The notes under the pieces are model-generated. The model was not told the origin of the DNA and searched no databases. It saw only the letters and a program-made list of their open reading frames with translations. Shown here piece by piece: positions 25,446 through 34,030 of a stretch of DNA of 64,000 bases. Where the stretch lies: positions 225,290 through 289,289 of the forward strand of contig CAINEY010000011.1 in the NCBI GenBank assembly GCA_903847945.1, read 5' to 3'. The first letter of the stretch is position 1. Each line of letters begins with the position of its first letter. The stretch is from an uncultured bacterium. GTDB taxonomy: Bacteria > Bacillota_I > Bacilli_A > Erysipelotrichales > Erysipelotrichaceae. Made by a program: the position numbers and the translations under genes.

Positions 25446-26487
25446 GAAACCCACTTTGATCCTAATGGGAGCGATTGTTTTAACAGTCGTCTCTTTTTTT
25501 GCGGTCATGACCACCCTCAGTGCTTTAAAAGCACAGGGTACTTCAGGTGAAACGGTGTATGTGGTCGTGGAGAGCGGGGATATGCTCAGCGATGTCACGG
25601 ATACACTCGAAGCACAGCAATTGATCGGCATGAAGCTGGTTGTCGAGCTGTATGCGCGCTTTGAGAACATCACGGACTTCAAAGCCGGGATCTACAAGGT
25701 CGATCGCGGATGGGACGCCAAAACCCTCCTGATGTACATGACCGATGCGGCCAATACGCAAAAGAATGACATTCCGTTGACCATTATCCCCGGCGATTGG
25801 GCCAAGGATGTGGCGGCGACCATCGCGGAAGTCACGGACTTCAGCGTGGAAGACGTTTTGGCCTTATGGAATGATACCGCATTCCTTACGGAACTTGATA
25901 CCCAGTTTACCGTGATCACCCCGGAACTCCTGGCGATCCAGAATGCCCGGGTCAAATTGGAAGGGTACTTGTTGCCGGAGACGATCTTCATCAATCCGGC
26001 TTGGGATCTCAAGCAGATCACCGCGAAGATCTTGGAACAAACCGAGAAAGTCTATACCGAGAATCAAGCCCTCTTTGATGCCAGTGAGCTCAGTGTCCAT
26101 CAGCTCTTTACCTTGGCTTCCATCGTGCAGTTCGAAGCCTCCAAGGAGAGCGACATGAAGATGGTGGCTCAGGTTTTCTATAACCGCATGGCCATCGACA
26201 TGCGCCTCCAATCTTCGGTGACCGTGTGTTACGCATTGTACACGTACAACAGCTGGGAAGACTGTGAATCCAACCATGAGCTGGTTCATCCCTACAACAC
26301 CTATCAAATCGATGGTTTACCGCCGGGACCCATCGATAATCCGTCTGAGATAGCCTTGTTGGCGACCTTACAGCCGACACCGAATCCGTACTACTTCTTT
26401 ATCGCGGATGTCTATGGGGATGGGACCGTGTATTACGCCAAGACCTACGCAGAACATTTGAAAAACGTGGAGAAATACTTACGCTGA
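25417..26487 (+). CDS. mltG: Endolytic transglycosylase MltG (YceG-like)
   Basis: Cuts nascent peptidoglycan strands at the outer face of the membrane and thereby ends glycan synthesis. The 356-residue protein has a basic N terminus, a membrane helix (about residues 13-35), and a YceG domain. The catalytic Glu is in IVQFEASKESDMKMVAQVFYNR at about residue 245, and the DGLPPGPIDNPSEIAL motif is close to the C terminus. It overlaps DUF1292 by 29 bases. An alternative ATG at 25426 (MTTRKRKK) is equally possible. The udk ATG overlaps its stop by one base. Confidence 0.93.
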   Translation: MIRMTTRKRKKPTLILMGAIVLTVVSFFAVMTTLSALKAQGTSGETVYVVVESGDMLSDVTDTLEAQQLIGMKLVVELYARFENITDFKAGIYKVDRGWDAKTLLMYMTDAANTQKNDIPLTIIPGDWAKDVAATIAEVTDFSVEDVLALWNDTAFLTELDTQFTVITPELLAIQNARVKLEGYLLPETIFINPAWDLKQITAKILEQTEKVYTENQALFDASELSVHQLFTLASIVQFEASKESDMKMVAQVFYNRMAIDMRLQSSVTVCYALYTYNSWEDCESNHELVHPYNTYQIDGLPPGPIDNPSEIALLATLQPTPNPYYFFIADVYGDGTVYYAKTYAEHLKNVEKYLR

Positions 26488-27119
26488 TGCGAAAATCCGT
26501 GATCATCGGGATCGCCGGAGGAACAGCCTCCGGAAAGACGTCCCTGGCTAAACGTTTGGCCAAAACCTATGGTAAATCGAATTCGGTCCTGATCATCCGT
26601 CAAGACGACTACTACAAAGATCAGCGGCACATGACGATGGCCGAACGGCTCAAAGTCAACTATGACCATCCATTGGCCTTTGACAACGATCTTTTAGCTC
26701 ACCACCTGCGTGACCTGTCGACGGGGAAAGCCGTCCACAAGCCCACGTATGACTTTACGCAGTACACGCGGGCTGAAGCCGTGGAAGTGCTTCAGCCGGC
26801 GGATGTCATTGTCATCGAAGGCTTGTTTATCCTGGAGGATGAGCTGTTGCGTTCCTTGTGCGACATCAAGCTCTTTGTGGATACCCCAGCCGATGTGCGC
26901 TTCATCCGACGCTTAAAACGAGACGTGCGCGATCGCGGACGTTCGATGGATCTGGTCATCGATCAGTATCTGACCACCGTTCGAATGATGCATGACACTT
27001 TCATCGAACCCTCCAAACGCTATGCCGATGTGATCGTACCCGAAGGCGGAAAGAACGAAGTCGCCGTGGATTTACTGACCACCAAGATTGATAGCATAAT
27101 CCATTCGAATGTGCTATAA
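26487..27119 (+). CDS. udk: Uridine kinase
   Basis: Phosphorylates uridine and cytidine for pyrimidine salvage. The 210-residue protein has the P-loop GIAGGTASGKTSLAKRL at residues 8-24, the DDYYKD motif and NYDHPLAFD, all typical of Udk. The ATG shares its A with the mltG stop (TGATG), so translation is coupled. In B. subtilis udk and greA also follow this operon. Confidence 0.96.
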   Translation: MRKSVIIGIAGGTASGKTSLAKRLAKTYGKSNSVLIIRQDDYYKDQRHMTMAERLKVNYDHPLAFDNDLLAHHLRDLSTGKAVHKPTYDFTQYTRAEAVEVLQPADVIVIEGLFILEDELLRSLCDIKLFVDTPADVRFIRRLKRDVRDRGRSMDLVIDQYLTTVRMMHDTFIEPSKRYADVIVPEGGKNEVAVDLLTTKIDSIIHSNVL

Positions 27120-27120
27120 T
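27112..27120 (+). promoter_or_regulatory. Extended -10 promoter of greA
   Basis: TGC-TATAAT, overlapping the udk stop codon. No -35 with good spacing was found (TTGATA is 21 bases away). greA has a GAAGGAG ribosome binding site further down. Confidence 0.55.
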
Positions 27121-27148
27121 TGCCACGTTAAAAACGAAGGAGACCTGC

Positions 27149-27619
27149 ATGCCGCAAGAAAAAATCCGCGTAACCCAAGCCGGTTACGATGAACTCAAAA
27201 AAGAACAAGACCACCTGATCCACACGGTCCGCAAGGAAGTCATCGAAGATCTTCAAGCCGCCCGTGCCCAAGGGGACCTCTCCGAAAACGCCGACTATGA
27301 TGTCGCCCGTGACCGTCAGGCCAAGGTAGAAGCCCGCATTCGCGAACTGGAAAACATCTTCAACAACATCGAAATCATCGATGAACACAAAGGCGGATCC
27401 CGTGTCGTTAAGTTAGGGGTCAAAGTAACGGTTCAAAGCCTCTCCAAAGGCCGTAAAGAAGAAACCTACACGATCGTCAGTTCCGTTGAAGCTGATCCGC
27501 TCAACGGAAAACTCTCCAACGTCACCCCGTTGGCCATCGCCTTGATGGACCACAAAGCCGGAGACGAAGTGGAAGTCGAGCCCAACAAGGAAATCGTCCG
27601 CATCGTCGCCATTGACTAG
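27149..27619 (+). CDS. greA: Transcription elongation factor GreA
   Basis: Rescues backtracked RNA polymerase by stimulating transcript cleavage. The 156-residue protein has the N-terminal coiled coil with the acidic tip (ARAQGDLSENADYDVARDRQ, residues 35-54) and the C-terminal FKBP-like domain (SPLAIALM-like TPLAIALMDHKAGDEVEVE). It has its own promoter and ribosome binding site. The terminator behind it contains the comEA start codon. Confidence 0.97.
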   Translation: MPQEKIRVTQAGYDELKKEQDHLIHTVRKEVIEDLQAARAQGDLSENADYDVARDRQAKVEARIRELENIFNNIEIIDEHKGGSRVVKLGVKVTVQSLSKGRKEETYTIVSSVEADPLNGKLSNVTPLAIALMDHKAGDEVEVEPNKEIVRIVAID

Positions 27620-27643
27620 GAAGTCGACATCTTAACGCAAACA

Positions 27644-27671
27644 AGAAGGGTATGAAACCCTTCTTTTTCTT
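27644..27671 (+). terminator. greA terminator whose loop contains the comEA start codon
   Basis: AGAAGGGT (27644-27651), loop ATGAA (27652-27656), ACCCTTCT (27657-27664) and a TTTTCTT tail. The comEA ATG is the first three bases of the loop. The only candidate ribosome binding site, AGAAGGG, is buried in the left arm. Confidence 0.7.
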
Positions 27672-28113
27672 GGTGTTTTTGGGATTGAGTGCCTGTGCAC
27701 AACTGAGTGATGCCTTTGAGATCGAATCGCCTCAACACGCGACGATTACCGTCTCGATCCAGTATCCGGAGGGAGAACGGTTAACCCGAACCATTCCCAA
27801 CTTCAGTCGTTTGGAAACGATCTGGACGGATCTTCAGTGTGCGACCTGTGATCTGCGCCATCTCAATCCCGATCAGATCCTCAAAGACGGGGATGTGATC
27901 GTCCTTCGACCCAAAGCGGGGTTGACGGTGTCTTTGAATCAAGCAACCTTAGCTGACTTTATGTTTCTTCCGGGGATCGGGGAAGTGCTCGCTCAACGCA
28001 TCATCGACTATCGAACCCTCCATGGGTTCTTTAAACGGATCGAGGAAGTCATGTTGGTGCGGGGAATCAAAGAAGGTTTGTTTCGCAAGATCAAGCCGTT
28101 TCTCGTGCTGTGA
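27652..28113 (+). CDS. comEA: ComEA-like DNA-binding competence lipoprotein
   Basis: A 153-residue protein. A short signal peptide ends in a lipobox-like LSAC (residues 12-15), then comes a SLBB-like beta domain (residues 30-95, ending LKDGDVIVLRP). The C-terminal helix-hairpin-helix domain is LNQATLADFMFLPGIGEVLAQRIIDYR (given here as its parts LNQATL and LPGIGEVLAQRI), typical of ComEA, which binds transforming DNA outside the membrane. comEC follows with a 4-base overlap. Bacillus ComEA has a membrane anchor instead of a lipid; a lipid anchor would do the same job. The start codon sits in a terminator loop. Confidence 0.9.
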   Translation: MKPFFFLVFLGLSACAQLSDAFEIESPQHATITVSIQYPEGERLTRTIPNFSRLETIWTDLQCATCDLRHLNPDQILKDGDVIVLRPKAGLTVSLNQATLADFMFLPGIGEVLAQRIIDYRTLHGFFKRIEEVMLVRGIKEGLFRKIKPFLVL

Positions 28114-29990
28114 AGAAAACCCACTTTTTGGTTGCTGTCAGCGTTATCGTGGCGCTCAATACCCCTTACCCGATCGGTGTGGCGACACTCTTGGCTTTTT
28201 GGGGATGGTGGAAGACTCAACGAAAGGTTTGGATCTTGGTTATCCTCGCAGTGCTTTTGCATCCTCACCTCAAATCAGGATTACCGCATGTCTTGGATGG
28301 CGTTGTTAGTGAACTCAATGACAAAAGTGCGTTGGTTACTTCAGGAAATCAGAAGATCCTGATCCCATCCCTCGATTCGGTTTGCGTAGGCGATCGACTC
28401 ATCTTCCGTGAAATCACACCGATCGAAGCAAGTTCAGCCCCGGGGGATCGAGGGTGGATGGACTATGTACATCTCCATGATCTTGTGGGGACGGTATCGG
28501 AAGAGGCCATCGTTTCTGTAAAACGAACGGCGCTCATGCAGTGGTGGGTGGACCAATGGTCTCAAAACGAGTTGTTTTTGTCGTTGGTTAGGAAGCTTTT
28601 GTTTCAATCGGATCCGCTGGGGGAGTGGGGACTGATCGCCGGAACCGGTCTTGTTTATGCCTTGATTCATCGCAGTCTGGGGACTTTGTTCTCGGGTGTT
28701 CTTCGCGAATCAGTCAACAGCTCGGTGCGTTTGATGATGTGGATCGGTTTAGCCGTGATCTTGGGTTATCCCCTCAGTCTGTTGCGGTTTGTGGTCAGTT
28801 TGCTTACAGGTTGGGCCATCCAGGATCGTTGGAAACGATGGGCCGGTAGTATCTTTGCATTCTGGCTTTTGGATCCCTCGTTACTGACCAGTATGACGAT
28901 ACTGATTCCGCTGTTTTTTCAGGCGTTTGGACTCTTTAAACGGGATGTGGGTTTGCGAGGTGTTGGTTTTACACTCTTTCAGGGAGTCTTGTGGCATCGG
29001 GTCTCGCCCCTAATCACCTTGGGTTATCCCCTATGGCGTAAAGCCATGGTGATCTGTATCCTTTGCATGTGGTTGGGGACACTCCTCCCTGGTGTTCAGC
29101 CCTGGGTTGTCGAGATGGTGCTTCGTTTGGAATCCCTCATGCGTGAACTATCGGAGTTTTGGGTCTTACGCGGACAAGTTACCGTACCGTTTTTAGTCGT
29201 TTTGGGTCTGGTATGGCGCATGACCCTATGGACACCGCGCTTAAGGGCGGCGTGGCTTTTGGCGGTGACGGTCTATTTACCGGCTTTGAGCGCTCCCTGG
29301 TTGGCGAGTGTCACGGTGATCGATGTAGGGCAGGGGAATGCGATCTTATTGAGTTCACCGTTGAATCAATCGGTAGTGTTGATCGATACCGGACGATCGT
29401 TTGCGTTACGACAAGTTACCGAAACGATGGATCGAATGGGCATCTCTAGGTTGGATGCGGTGATCCTGACACATGATGATGCGGATCACGCGGAGAATTA
29501 CACGGCTTTGAGTACGGATTATCGGGTTTTGTCACTAGTGACGTCTGCACGCGATGTGGCATTAAAGAACCTCGTTTTAGTGGCGTTGGATGCTTCGGTT
29601 TCTTCACCCAACGATAATCAACAATCGCTGGTTTATGGACTGAAGTGGGGAAGTACCCGGTTTCTTTTTACCGGTGATGCGGAGATGACCAATGAATCGG
29701 CGCTGATCAGCCGATATCCTGATTTATGGACGGATGTGTTGGTGGTGGGGCATCATGGATCTGCCGGTTCGACCTCTTCCGAATGGTTGGGGACTCTTCA
29801 ACCGCGCTTGGCGATCATCAGTGTCGGGGATAACACCTATGGACATCCCTCTTTGAAAATGTTGGAACGGTTGCGTGCGTTTCACATTCCCTATTTAACG
29901 ACCCGTCAAGAGGGCAACCTCCGCTTCATCCTGATACCTTGGGGAACGATTCTGATTACGGATTCATGGAAACTCAAGGTACTGCGCTAA
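28110..29990 (+). CDS. comEC: ComEC/Rec2 DNA-uptake channel
   Basis: A 626-residue protein that forms the channel for single-stranded DNA uptake. An N-terminal region with a short OB-like part is followed by the Competence membrane domain (about residues 160-390). The C-terminal metallo-beta-lactamase-like domain starts near residue 405, with VIDVGQGNAIL, the metal motif THDDADH, FTGDAE and VGHHGS. It starts at GTG 28110, overlapping the comEA stop. It is shorter than the 776-residue Bacillus protein, mostly in the N-terminal part. comEB, often between them, is absent. Confidence 0.93.
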   Translation: MKKTHFLVAVSVIVALNTPYPIGVATLLAFWGWWKTQRKVWILVILAVLLHPHLKSGLPHVLDGVVSELNDKSALVTSGNQKILIPSLDSVCVGDRLIFREITPIEASSAPGDRGWMDYVHLHDLVGTVSEEAIVSVKRTALMQWWVDQWSQNELFLSLVRKLLFQSDPLGEWGLIAGTGLVYALIHRSLGTLFSGVLRESVNSSVRLMMWIGLAVILGYPLSLLRFVVSLLTGWAIQDRWKRWAGSIFAFWLLDPSLLTSMTILIPLFFQAFGLFKRDVGLRGVGFTLFQGVLWHRVSPLITLGYPLWRKAMVICILCMWLGTLLPGVQPWVVEMVLRLESLMRELSEFWVLRGQVTVPFLVVLGLVWRMTLWTPRLRAAWLLAVTVYLPALSAPWLASVTVIDVGQGNAILLSSPLNQSVVLIDTGRSFALRQVTETMDRMGISRLDAVILTHDDADHAENYTALSTDYRVLSLVTSARDVALKNLVLVALDASVSSPNDNQQSLVYGLKWGSTRFLFTGDAEMTNESALISRYPDLWTDVLVVGHHGSAGSTSSEWLGTLQPRLAIISVGDNTYGHPSLKMLERLRAFHIPYLTTRQEGNLRFILIPWGTILITDSWKLKVLR

Positions 29991-29996
29991 AGAGTT

Positions 29997-30005
29997 TGGT
30001 ATAAT
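29997..30005 (+). promoter_or_regulatory. Extended -10 promoter of holA
   Basis: TGG-TATAAT eight bases before the holA ATG, with no ribosome binding site between. The transcript would start within two bases of the ATG. Confidence 0.6.
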
Positions 30006-30013
30006 GATTAACG

Positions 30014-31000
30014 ATGAATGTCCTGTTGTACGGTAATGAACCCTATCTCTTGAATCAAGCCCTTCAGGACCTCTTAAAACGGTTGGTGGGGACTCCGGAT
30101 GCGATGAATACGATCACCGAGGATTTCACAGCACCGTCTTTTTCAATGCAGCGCTTTTTGGAAGAAGCCGATACGATGAGTTTCTTCAGCGATCACAAAG
30201 TCATGATCCTGCAGAACTGCGTGTTCTTGACCCGCGGGTATGCGGATAAAGCCAATAAGTTTGAGAATGACCGGGAACGCTTAATGGCCTATCTGAGTCA
30301 ACCGCATGATCAGACATCCCTCGTCTTTCTTTACAACGATGATAATTTGGATACGGCCAAGGCCACGACCAAACACCTCAAATCGACGTGCGAGGTCATT
30401 CACGTCAAGAAGCTTGAACCCGATCAGTTCCGCGTCTTCCTTCGACAACAACTTGACTTGCGAAAGCTGAAGGTGAGCTCCGACGCCTTTGAAGAACTGG
30501 TGAAACGTCTCGATGACAACATGCAGGTGGCTTTGCATGAATGCGATAAACTGGCCCTGTACGGAACAACCATCACCAAAACGGATGTGGTGGCCTTAGT
30601 GAGCCGTCCCTTGGATTCCGAAGCCTTCCACTTGGTCAATGCGATCATGGATAAGAAACTCAGTGATGCGCTGAGTCTGTGGAACGACATGATCTTACTC
30701 AACATCGATGCGCTGGCCTTCATCGGACTGATTGCCAGCCAAATCCGAGTCCTCTATCAAGTCTCGATCCTAAATGATCAGGGCCTTCATCGCTCCGACA
30801 TCATCAATGAACTCTCTCAGGGTTCTGCCCCAATGAATGTCTACCGCGTTACCCGCTTGTTGAATCTGGCCCGTCAAACCAGTTCAAAACGCTTACTAAA
30901 AGTCCTTAATGCCTTAGCCGAATACGATCAGAAGTCCAAAACCGGGCAAATCGACAAACGCTTTGGATTTGAACTCTTCCTGATCGAAGCGACCCGATAA
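30014..31000 (+). CDS. holA: DNA polymerase III delta subunit
   Basis: The delta subunit opens the sliding clamp in the clamp-loader complex. The 328-residue protein shows the HolA layout: N-terminal GNEPYLLNQAL (the usual G-E-YLI-Q pattern), a degenerate AAA+ core without a Walker A motif, and the C-terminal helical domain with GLIASQIRVLYQV and the end KTGQIDKRFGFELFLI. holA after comEC is the usual order in Bacillota. The ATG is eight bases past a TGGTATAAT box with no Shine-Dalgarno. Confidence 0.94.
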   Translation: MNVLLYGNEPYLLNQALQDLLKRLVGTPDAMNTITEDFTAPSFSMQRFLEEADTMSFFSDHKVMILQNCVFLTRGYADKANKFENDRERLMAYLSQPHDQTSLVFLYNDDNLDTAKATTKHLKSTCEVIHVKKLEPDQFRVFLRQQLDLRKLKVSSDAFEELVKRLDDNMQVALHECDKLALYGTTITKTDVVALVSRPLDSEAFHLVNAIMDKKLSDALSLWNDMILLNIDALAFIGLIASQIRVLYQVSILNDQGLHRSDIINELSQGSAPMNVYRVTRLLNLARQTSSKRLLKVLNALAEYDQKSKTGQIDKRFGFELFLIEATR

Positions 31001-31002
31001 CC

Positions 31003-32217
31003 ATGGAATCCCTCAAAGAACTTTACAAGATAGGACCCGGTCCTTCCAGCTCTCACACCATCGCTCCCTGGCGCGCAGCCAAGCTTTTCATGGCGGAATA
31101 TCCGGATGCGGTAAGCTTTGATGCCGAACTCTACGGGTCATTGTCGTTGACCGGTAAAGGGCACTTCACCGATCAGATCATCCATCAGACGTTTGCCCCG
31201 AAAATGGTCAAAGTCTATTTCCGTCTCAACTGGGAACACAACCATGAAAGTGGACTGATTTATAAAGCCTACGATGAACGCAATACGTTAATTGGTCAAT
31301 GGACGGTCTTTTCGCTGGGTGGAGGCAGCATCAAGATCCTCGAAAAGGACTTTGATTTTCAGAAGCGCATCTATCCGTATGCGGATTTTGATGCGATCGC
31401 CGCGGAATGTCGCATTCAACACTGGACCTTGCCCCAACTGGTCAAGTCCATCGAACCGGATATTGAAGGGTATCTGGAAACCATCCTGGATGCCATGCTG
31501 AGAGCCGTCAAACACGGGCTCGATAAAACAGGAACCTTACCGGGGATATTAGATGTGCGCCGGGTCGCGAAGTCTTTGAAACTGCAGGCCGAAAATCAAG
31601 ACGATCCCACCTCTAAGCATCGGCTCAATGTGTTGGCATATGCTTACGCCAACAACGAAGAGAATGCGTCGGGGAATCTGATCGTCGCAGCGCCGACTTG
31701 CGGGGCTTCCGGAGTTATGGCTTCCCTGATGAATCACTTCTATTATGATTTGGGGTACTCCAAACAAAAACTGATCCAAGCTTTGATGGTGGGTGGGATT
31801 TTTGGAAACGTCGTCAAAACCAACGCCACGATTTCCGGGGCGATTGGGGGATGTCAAGCCGAAATCGGAACGGCCTGTTCGATGGCAGCAGCGGCGACCG
31901 CGTATTTGTATGACCTTAACCTCAAACAGATCGAATATGCAGCCGAAATCGCCATGGAACACCATTTGGGCTTGACCTGTGATCCGGTGGGAGGTTATGT
32001 GATCATTCCCTGCATCGAACGCAACGGGGCAGCCGCGTTACGTGCGTTGGACAGTGCGTTTATGGCGAAGCATTTGGGTTCCGTTAAAGAAAACAAGGTC
32101 TCCTTCGATATGGTCGTCCGAACCATGAATTATACCGGGAAGAAGATCGTGCTGGAACTGCGTGAAACCGCCTTAGGCGGCTTAGCGATGGAACTGGGTA
32201 CGAATCTGGAACGATAA
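31003..32217 (+). CDS. sdaA: L-serine dehydratase, iron-sulfur-dependent, single chain
   Basis: Deaminates L-serine to pyruvate. The 404-residue protein joins the beta domain (GPGPSSSHTIAPWRAAKLF at residues 11-30) and the alpha domain in one chain, as in E. coli SdaA. Many Bacillota split it into SdaAA and SdaAB. Cysteines expected to hold the 4Fe-4S cluster appear in APTCGASG, GGCQAEIGTACSMA and LTCDPVGG. At 404 residues it is about 50 shorter than E. coli SdaA. It begins two bases after holA and ends at a bidirectional terminator, so it is probably expressed with holA. Confidence 0.92.
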   Translation: MESLKELYKIGPGPSSSHTIAPWRAAKLFMAEYPDAVSFDAELYGSLSLTGKGHFTDQIIHQTFAPKMVKVYFRLNWEHNHESGLIYKAYDERNTLIGQWTVFSLGGGSIKILEKDFDFQKRIYPYADFDAIAAECRIQHWTLPQLVKSIEPDIEGYLETILDAMLRAVKHGLDKTGTLPGILDVRRVAKSLKLQAENQDDPTSKHRLNVLAYAYANNEENASGNLIVAAPTCGASGVMASLMNHFYYDLGYSKQKLIQALMVGGIFGNVVKTNATISGAIGGCQAEIGTACSMAAAATAYLYDLNLKQIEYAAEIAMEHHLGLTCDPVGGYVIIPCIERNGAAALRALDSAFMAKHLGSVKENKVSFDMVVRTMNYTGKKIVLELRETALGGLAMELGTNLER

Positions 32218-32247
32218 AAAAACCAATCGATGTCGATTGGTTTTTTG
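32216..32247 (+). terminator. Bidirectional terminator between sdaA and rpsT
   Basis: AACCAATCGA / TCGATTGGTT with A-run on one side and T-run on the other, so it works for both convergent genes. Confidence 0.88.
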
Positions 32248-32511
32248 TTACTGAACGGAGTTAACGAGTTTGGACAGACGCGCTTTTTGACGGGCGGCGT
32301 AGTTCTTGTGATGAATTCCGCTGGTGACGGCTTTGTCCAGTTTGGCATTGACCAGGTCATAAGCGGCTTTGGCAGCTGTTGCATCCTTGGCGTCAACGGC
32401 TTTTAAGACGTTCTTGATGGCGGTCTTCAAAGCGGATTTTTCCGAAGTCACAGCGGTGCTACGCTTAAGATTAGTCAGGGCGCGTTTCATTTGCGATTTG
32501 ATTTGCGGCAT
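32248..32511 (-). CDS. rpsT: 30S ribosomal protein S20
   Basis: An 87-residue, Lys/Ala-rich helical protein that binds the 5' domain of 16S rRNA. It has the typical start MPQIKSQMKRAL and the helix GIHHKNYAARQKARLSKLV at the end. The start at 32511 follows an AAGGAGGT site. It is a single-gene transcript on the minus strand. Confidence 0.96.
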   Translation of the reverse strand: MPQIKSQMKRALTNLKRSTAVTSEKSALKTAIKNVLKAVDAKDATAAKAAYDLVNAKLDKAVTSGIHHKNYAARQKARLSKLVNSVQ

Positions 32512-32539
32512 GGCGAGCACCTCCTTTTCGTGCTCAAAC

Positions 32540-32568
32540 AGTATAACAAATGGTTTTCTCAAAATCAA
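32540..32568 (-). promoter_or_regulatory. Promoter of rpsT
   Basis: On the minus strand TTGATT, a 17-base spacer, and TATACT preceded by TGT. Confidence 0.7.
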
Positions 32569-32586
32569 GAAAGAAAAACGGTGTCG

Positions 32587-32595
32587 TGGTATAAT
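32587..32595 (+). promoter_or_regulatory. Extended -10 promoter of fmt
   Basis: TGG-TATAAT, 29 bases before the fmt ATG. An AAAGGAGG ribosome binding site lies in the leader. No clear -35 box was seen. Confidence 0.6.
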
Positions 32596-32624
32596 GTCAA
32601 CCGTATCCCAAAGGAGGTTCGTTC

Positions 32625-33554
32625 ATGGTTCCACGCGTGGTGTTTATGGGGACTCCCGATTTCGCCGTATCGATTCTAGAAACCTTAATTTCATGTTCCG
32701 TGAACGTCGTCGGGGTCATCTCTCAACCCGATCGCCCGGTGGGACGAAAACACGAATTTAAGCCAACCCCGGTCAAAGCTTTTGCGATCGAGCACGGGTT
32801 GACCGTGCATCAACCCGAAAAGGTCAGCTCGATCACCGAGATCCTGGCTGAGTTGAATCTGGATCTCATCGTGACGTGTGCTTACGGACAGTTCATCCCC
32901 GACAAGATCCTTCAGCTTCCCAAGCATGGGGTGGTCAATGTGCACGCCAGCTTGTTGCCCATGTACCGCGGCGGAGCACCGATCCATACCGTGATCCTCA
33001 ACGGTGAAACCGAAACCGGGGTCACCTTGATGCGCACCATCAAGAAGATGGATGCCGGGGATATGATCGCTGCGATCAAGGTTGTGATCGAAGCGGATGA
33101 TACAGTAGGAACTCTGCATGATAAACTGAAAGTAGCCGGAGCAGGACTCTTAAAGGAATGGCTCCCGGCGATTTTGGATGGGCGTGCACCATCAGTTCCG
33201 CAAGATGAGACGAAAGTCAGTTTTGCCCCTAACATTCAGCCTGAACAAGAGTTCATCTCCATGAAACGGGATATCCAGATCGTCTACAATCACGTGCGCG
33301 GTTTATCACCGTGGCCCATCGGGTATGGCGTGATCAACGGAAAGAAACTGAAGCTGATCAGCGCTTCGATGCGTCGCGTCGAAGTGAATGAAGAACCGGG
33401 GACTGTGCTGGGCTATGACGGAGGACTCCTGATTGCCTGTCAGAACGGGATCTTGGTGGTGACCCAATGCCAATGGGAAGGCAAGGGCAGAATGAGTGCG
33501 GAAGAGTTCTACCGCGGAATTGGGAAGACATTGGTGAAGGAGGTTTTTGAATGA
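32625..33554 (+). CDS. fmt: Methionyl-tRNA formyltransferase
   Basis: Formylates initiator Met-tRNA. The 309-residue protein has the formyltransferase core with VFMGTPDFAVSIL at the start, the VNVHASLLPMYRGGAPI catalytic block (Asn-His of the active site, about residue 105), and a C-terminal beta-barrel. In this window it heads fmt - ECF S component - lepA - mazG-like - hemW, all joined by overlaps. Def and PriA, its common neighbours, are not here. Confidence 0.96.
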   Translation: MVPRVVFMGTPDFAVSILETLISCSVNVVGVISQPDRPVGRKHEFKPTPVKAFAIEHGLTVHQPEKVSSITEILAELNLDLIVTCAYGQFIPDKILQLPKHGVVNVHASLLPMYRGGAPIHTVILNGETETGVTLMRTIKKMDAGDMIAAIKVVIEADDTVGTLHDKLKVAGAGLLKEWLPAILDGRAPSVPQDETKVSFAPNIQPEQEFISMKRDIQIVYNHVRGLSPWPIGYGVINGKKLKLISASMRRVEVNEEPGTVLGYDGGLLIACQNGILVVTQCQWEGKGRMSAEEFYRGIGKTLVKEVFE

Positions 33555-34030
33555 AACTGCGAACGATGGCACTCATGGCGGTCTTAACGGCCGGTAGTGC
33601 AATCTTGACGATTTATTTCATGGTGCCTTACAGCATCGGCTATTTCAATTTAGGCGATGTGTTGGTCATGAGTTTTGGGGTGTTGTTTGCCCCGGGTTTA
33701 GCGCTGTTGGCCGGTATCGGTCCGATGATCGGGGACTTTGCCTTAGGGTATGGCCCTTTTGCGCCCTTTACCTTAGCCATTAAAGGAATCGAAGCTGTTT
33801 TGGTCGGTGTTTTGTATCGGGCTTTACCGAAGCAACTGAAGATTCTGGCTTTTCTAGCTGGGGGCTTGTTTATGGCCGTTTCGTACGGGTTTGCGTATGC
33901 CTTCATCGGGAATAGTTTTGGCGTCTTCTTTTCCTACATCCTGCCGGATTCGATCCAAGGCATAGTTAGTGCGATCTTGGCCTTTGCGATCTCACCGCTG
34001 CTCATTCAATTGAAAAAGGGGATGAACTGA
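33551..34030 (+). CDS. ECF transporter S component-like membrane protein
   Basis: A 159-residue integral membrane protein with about five helices. Its features ([19 protein letters not shown], the [20 protein letters not shown] segment, a following KGIEAVLVG helix) match the riboflavin/vitamin-type S component family (ECF-ribofla_trS-like), which bind a vitamin and dock to a shared energising module. No EcfA or EcfT gene is in this window, so it would need one elsewhere. It overlaps fmt by four bases and lepA by one base. The substrate is unknown. Confidence 0.75.
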   Translation: MKLRTMALMAVLTAGSAILTIYFMVPYSIGYFNLGDVLVMSFGVLFAPGLALLAGIGPMIGDFALGYGPFAPFTLAIKGIEAVLVGVLYRALPKQLKILAFLAGGLFMAVSYGFAYAFIGNSFGVFFSYILPDSIQGIVSAILAFAISPLLIQLKKGMN

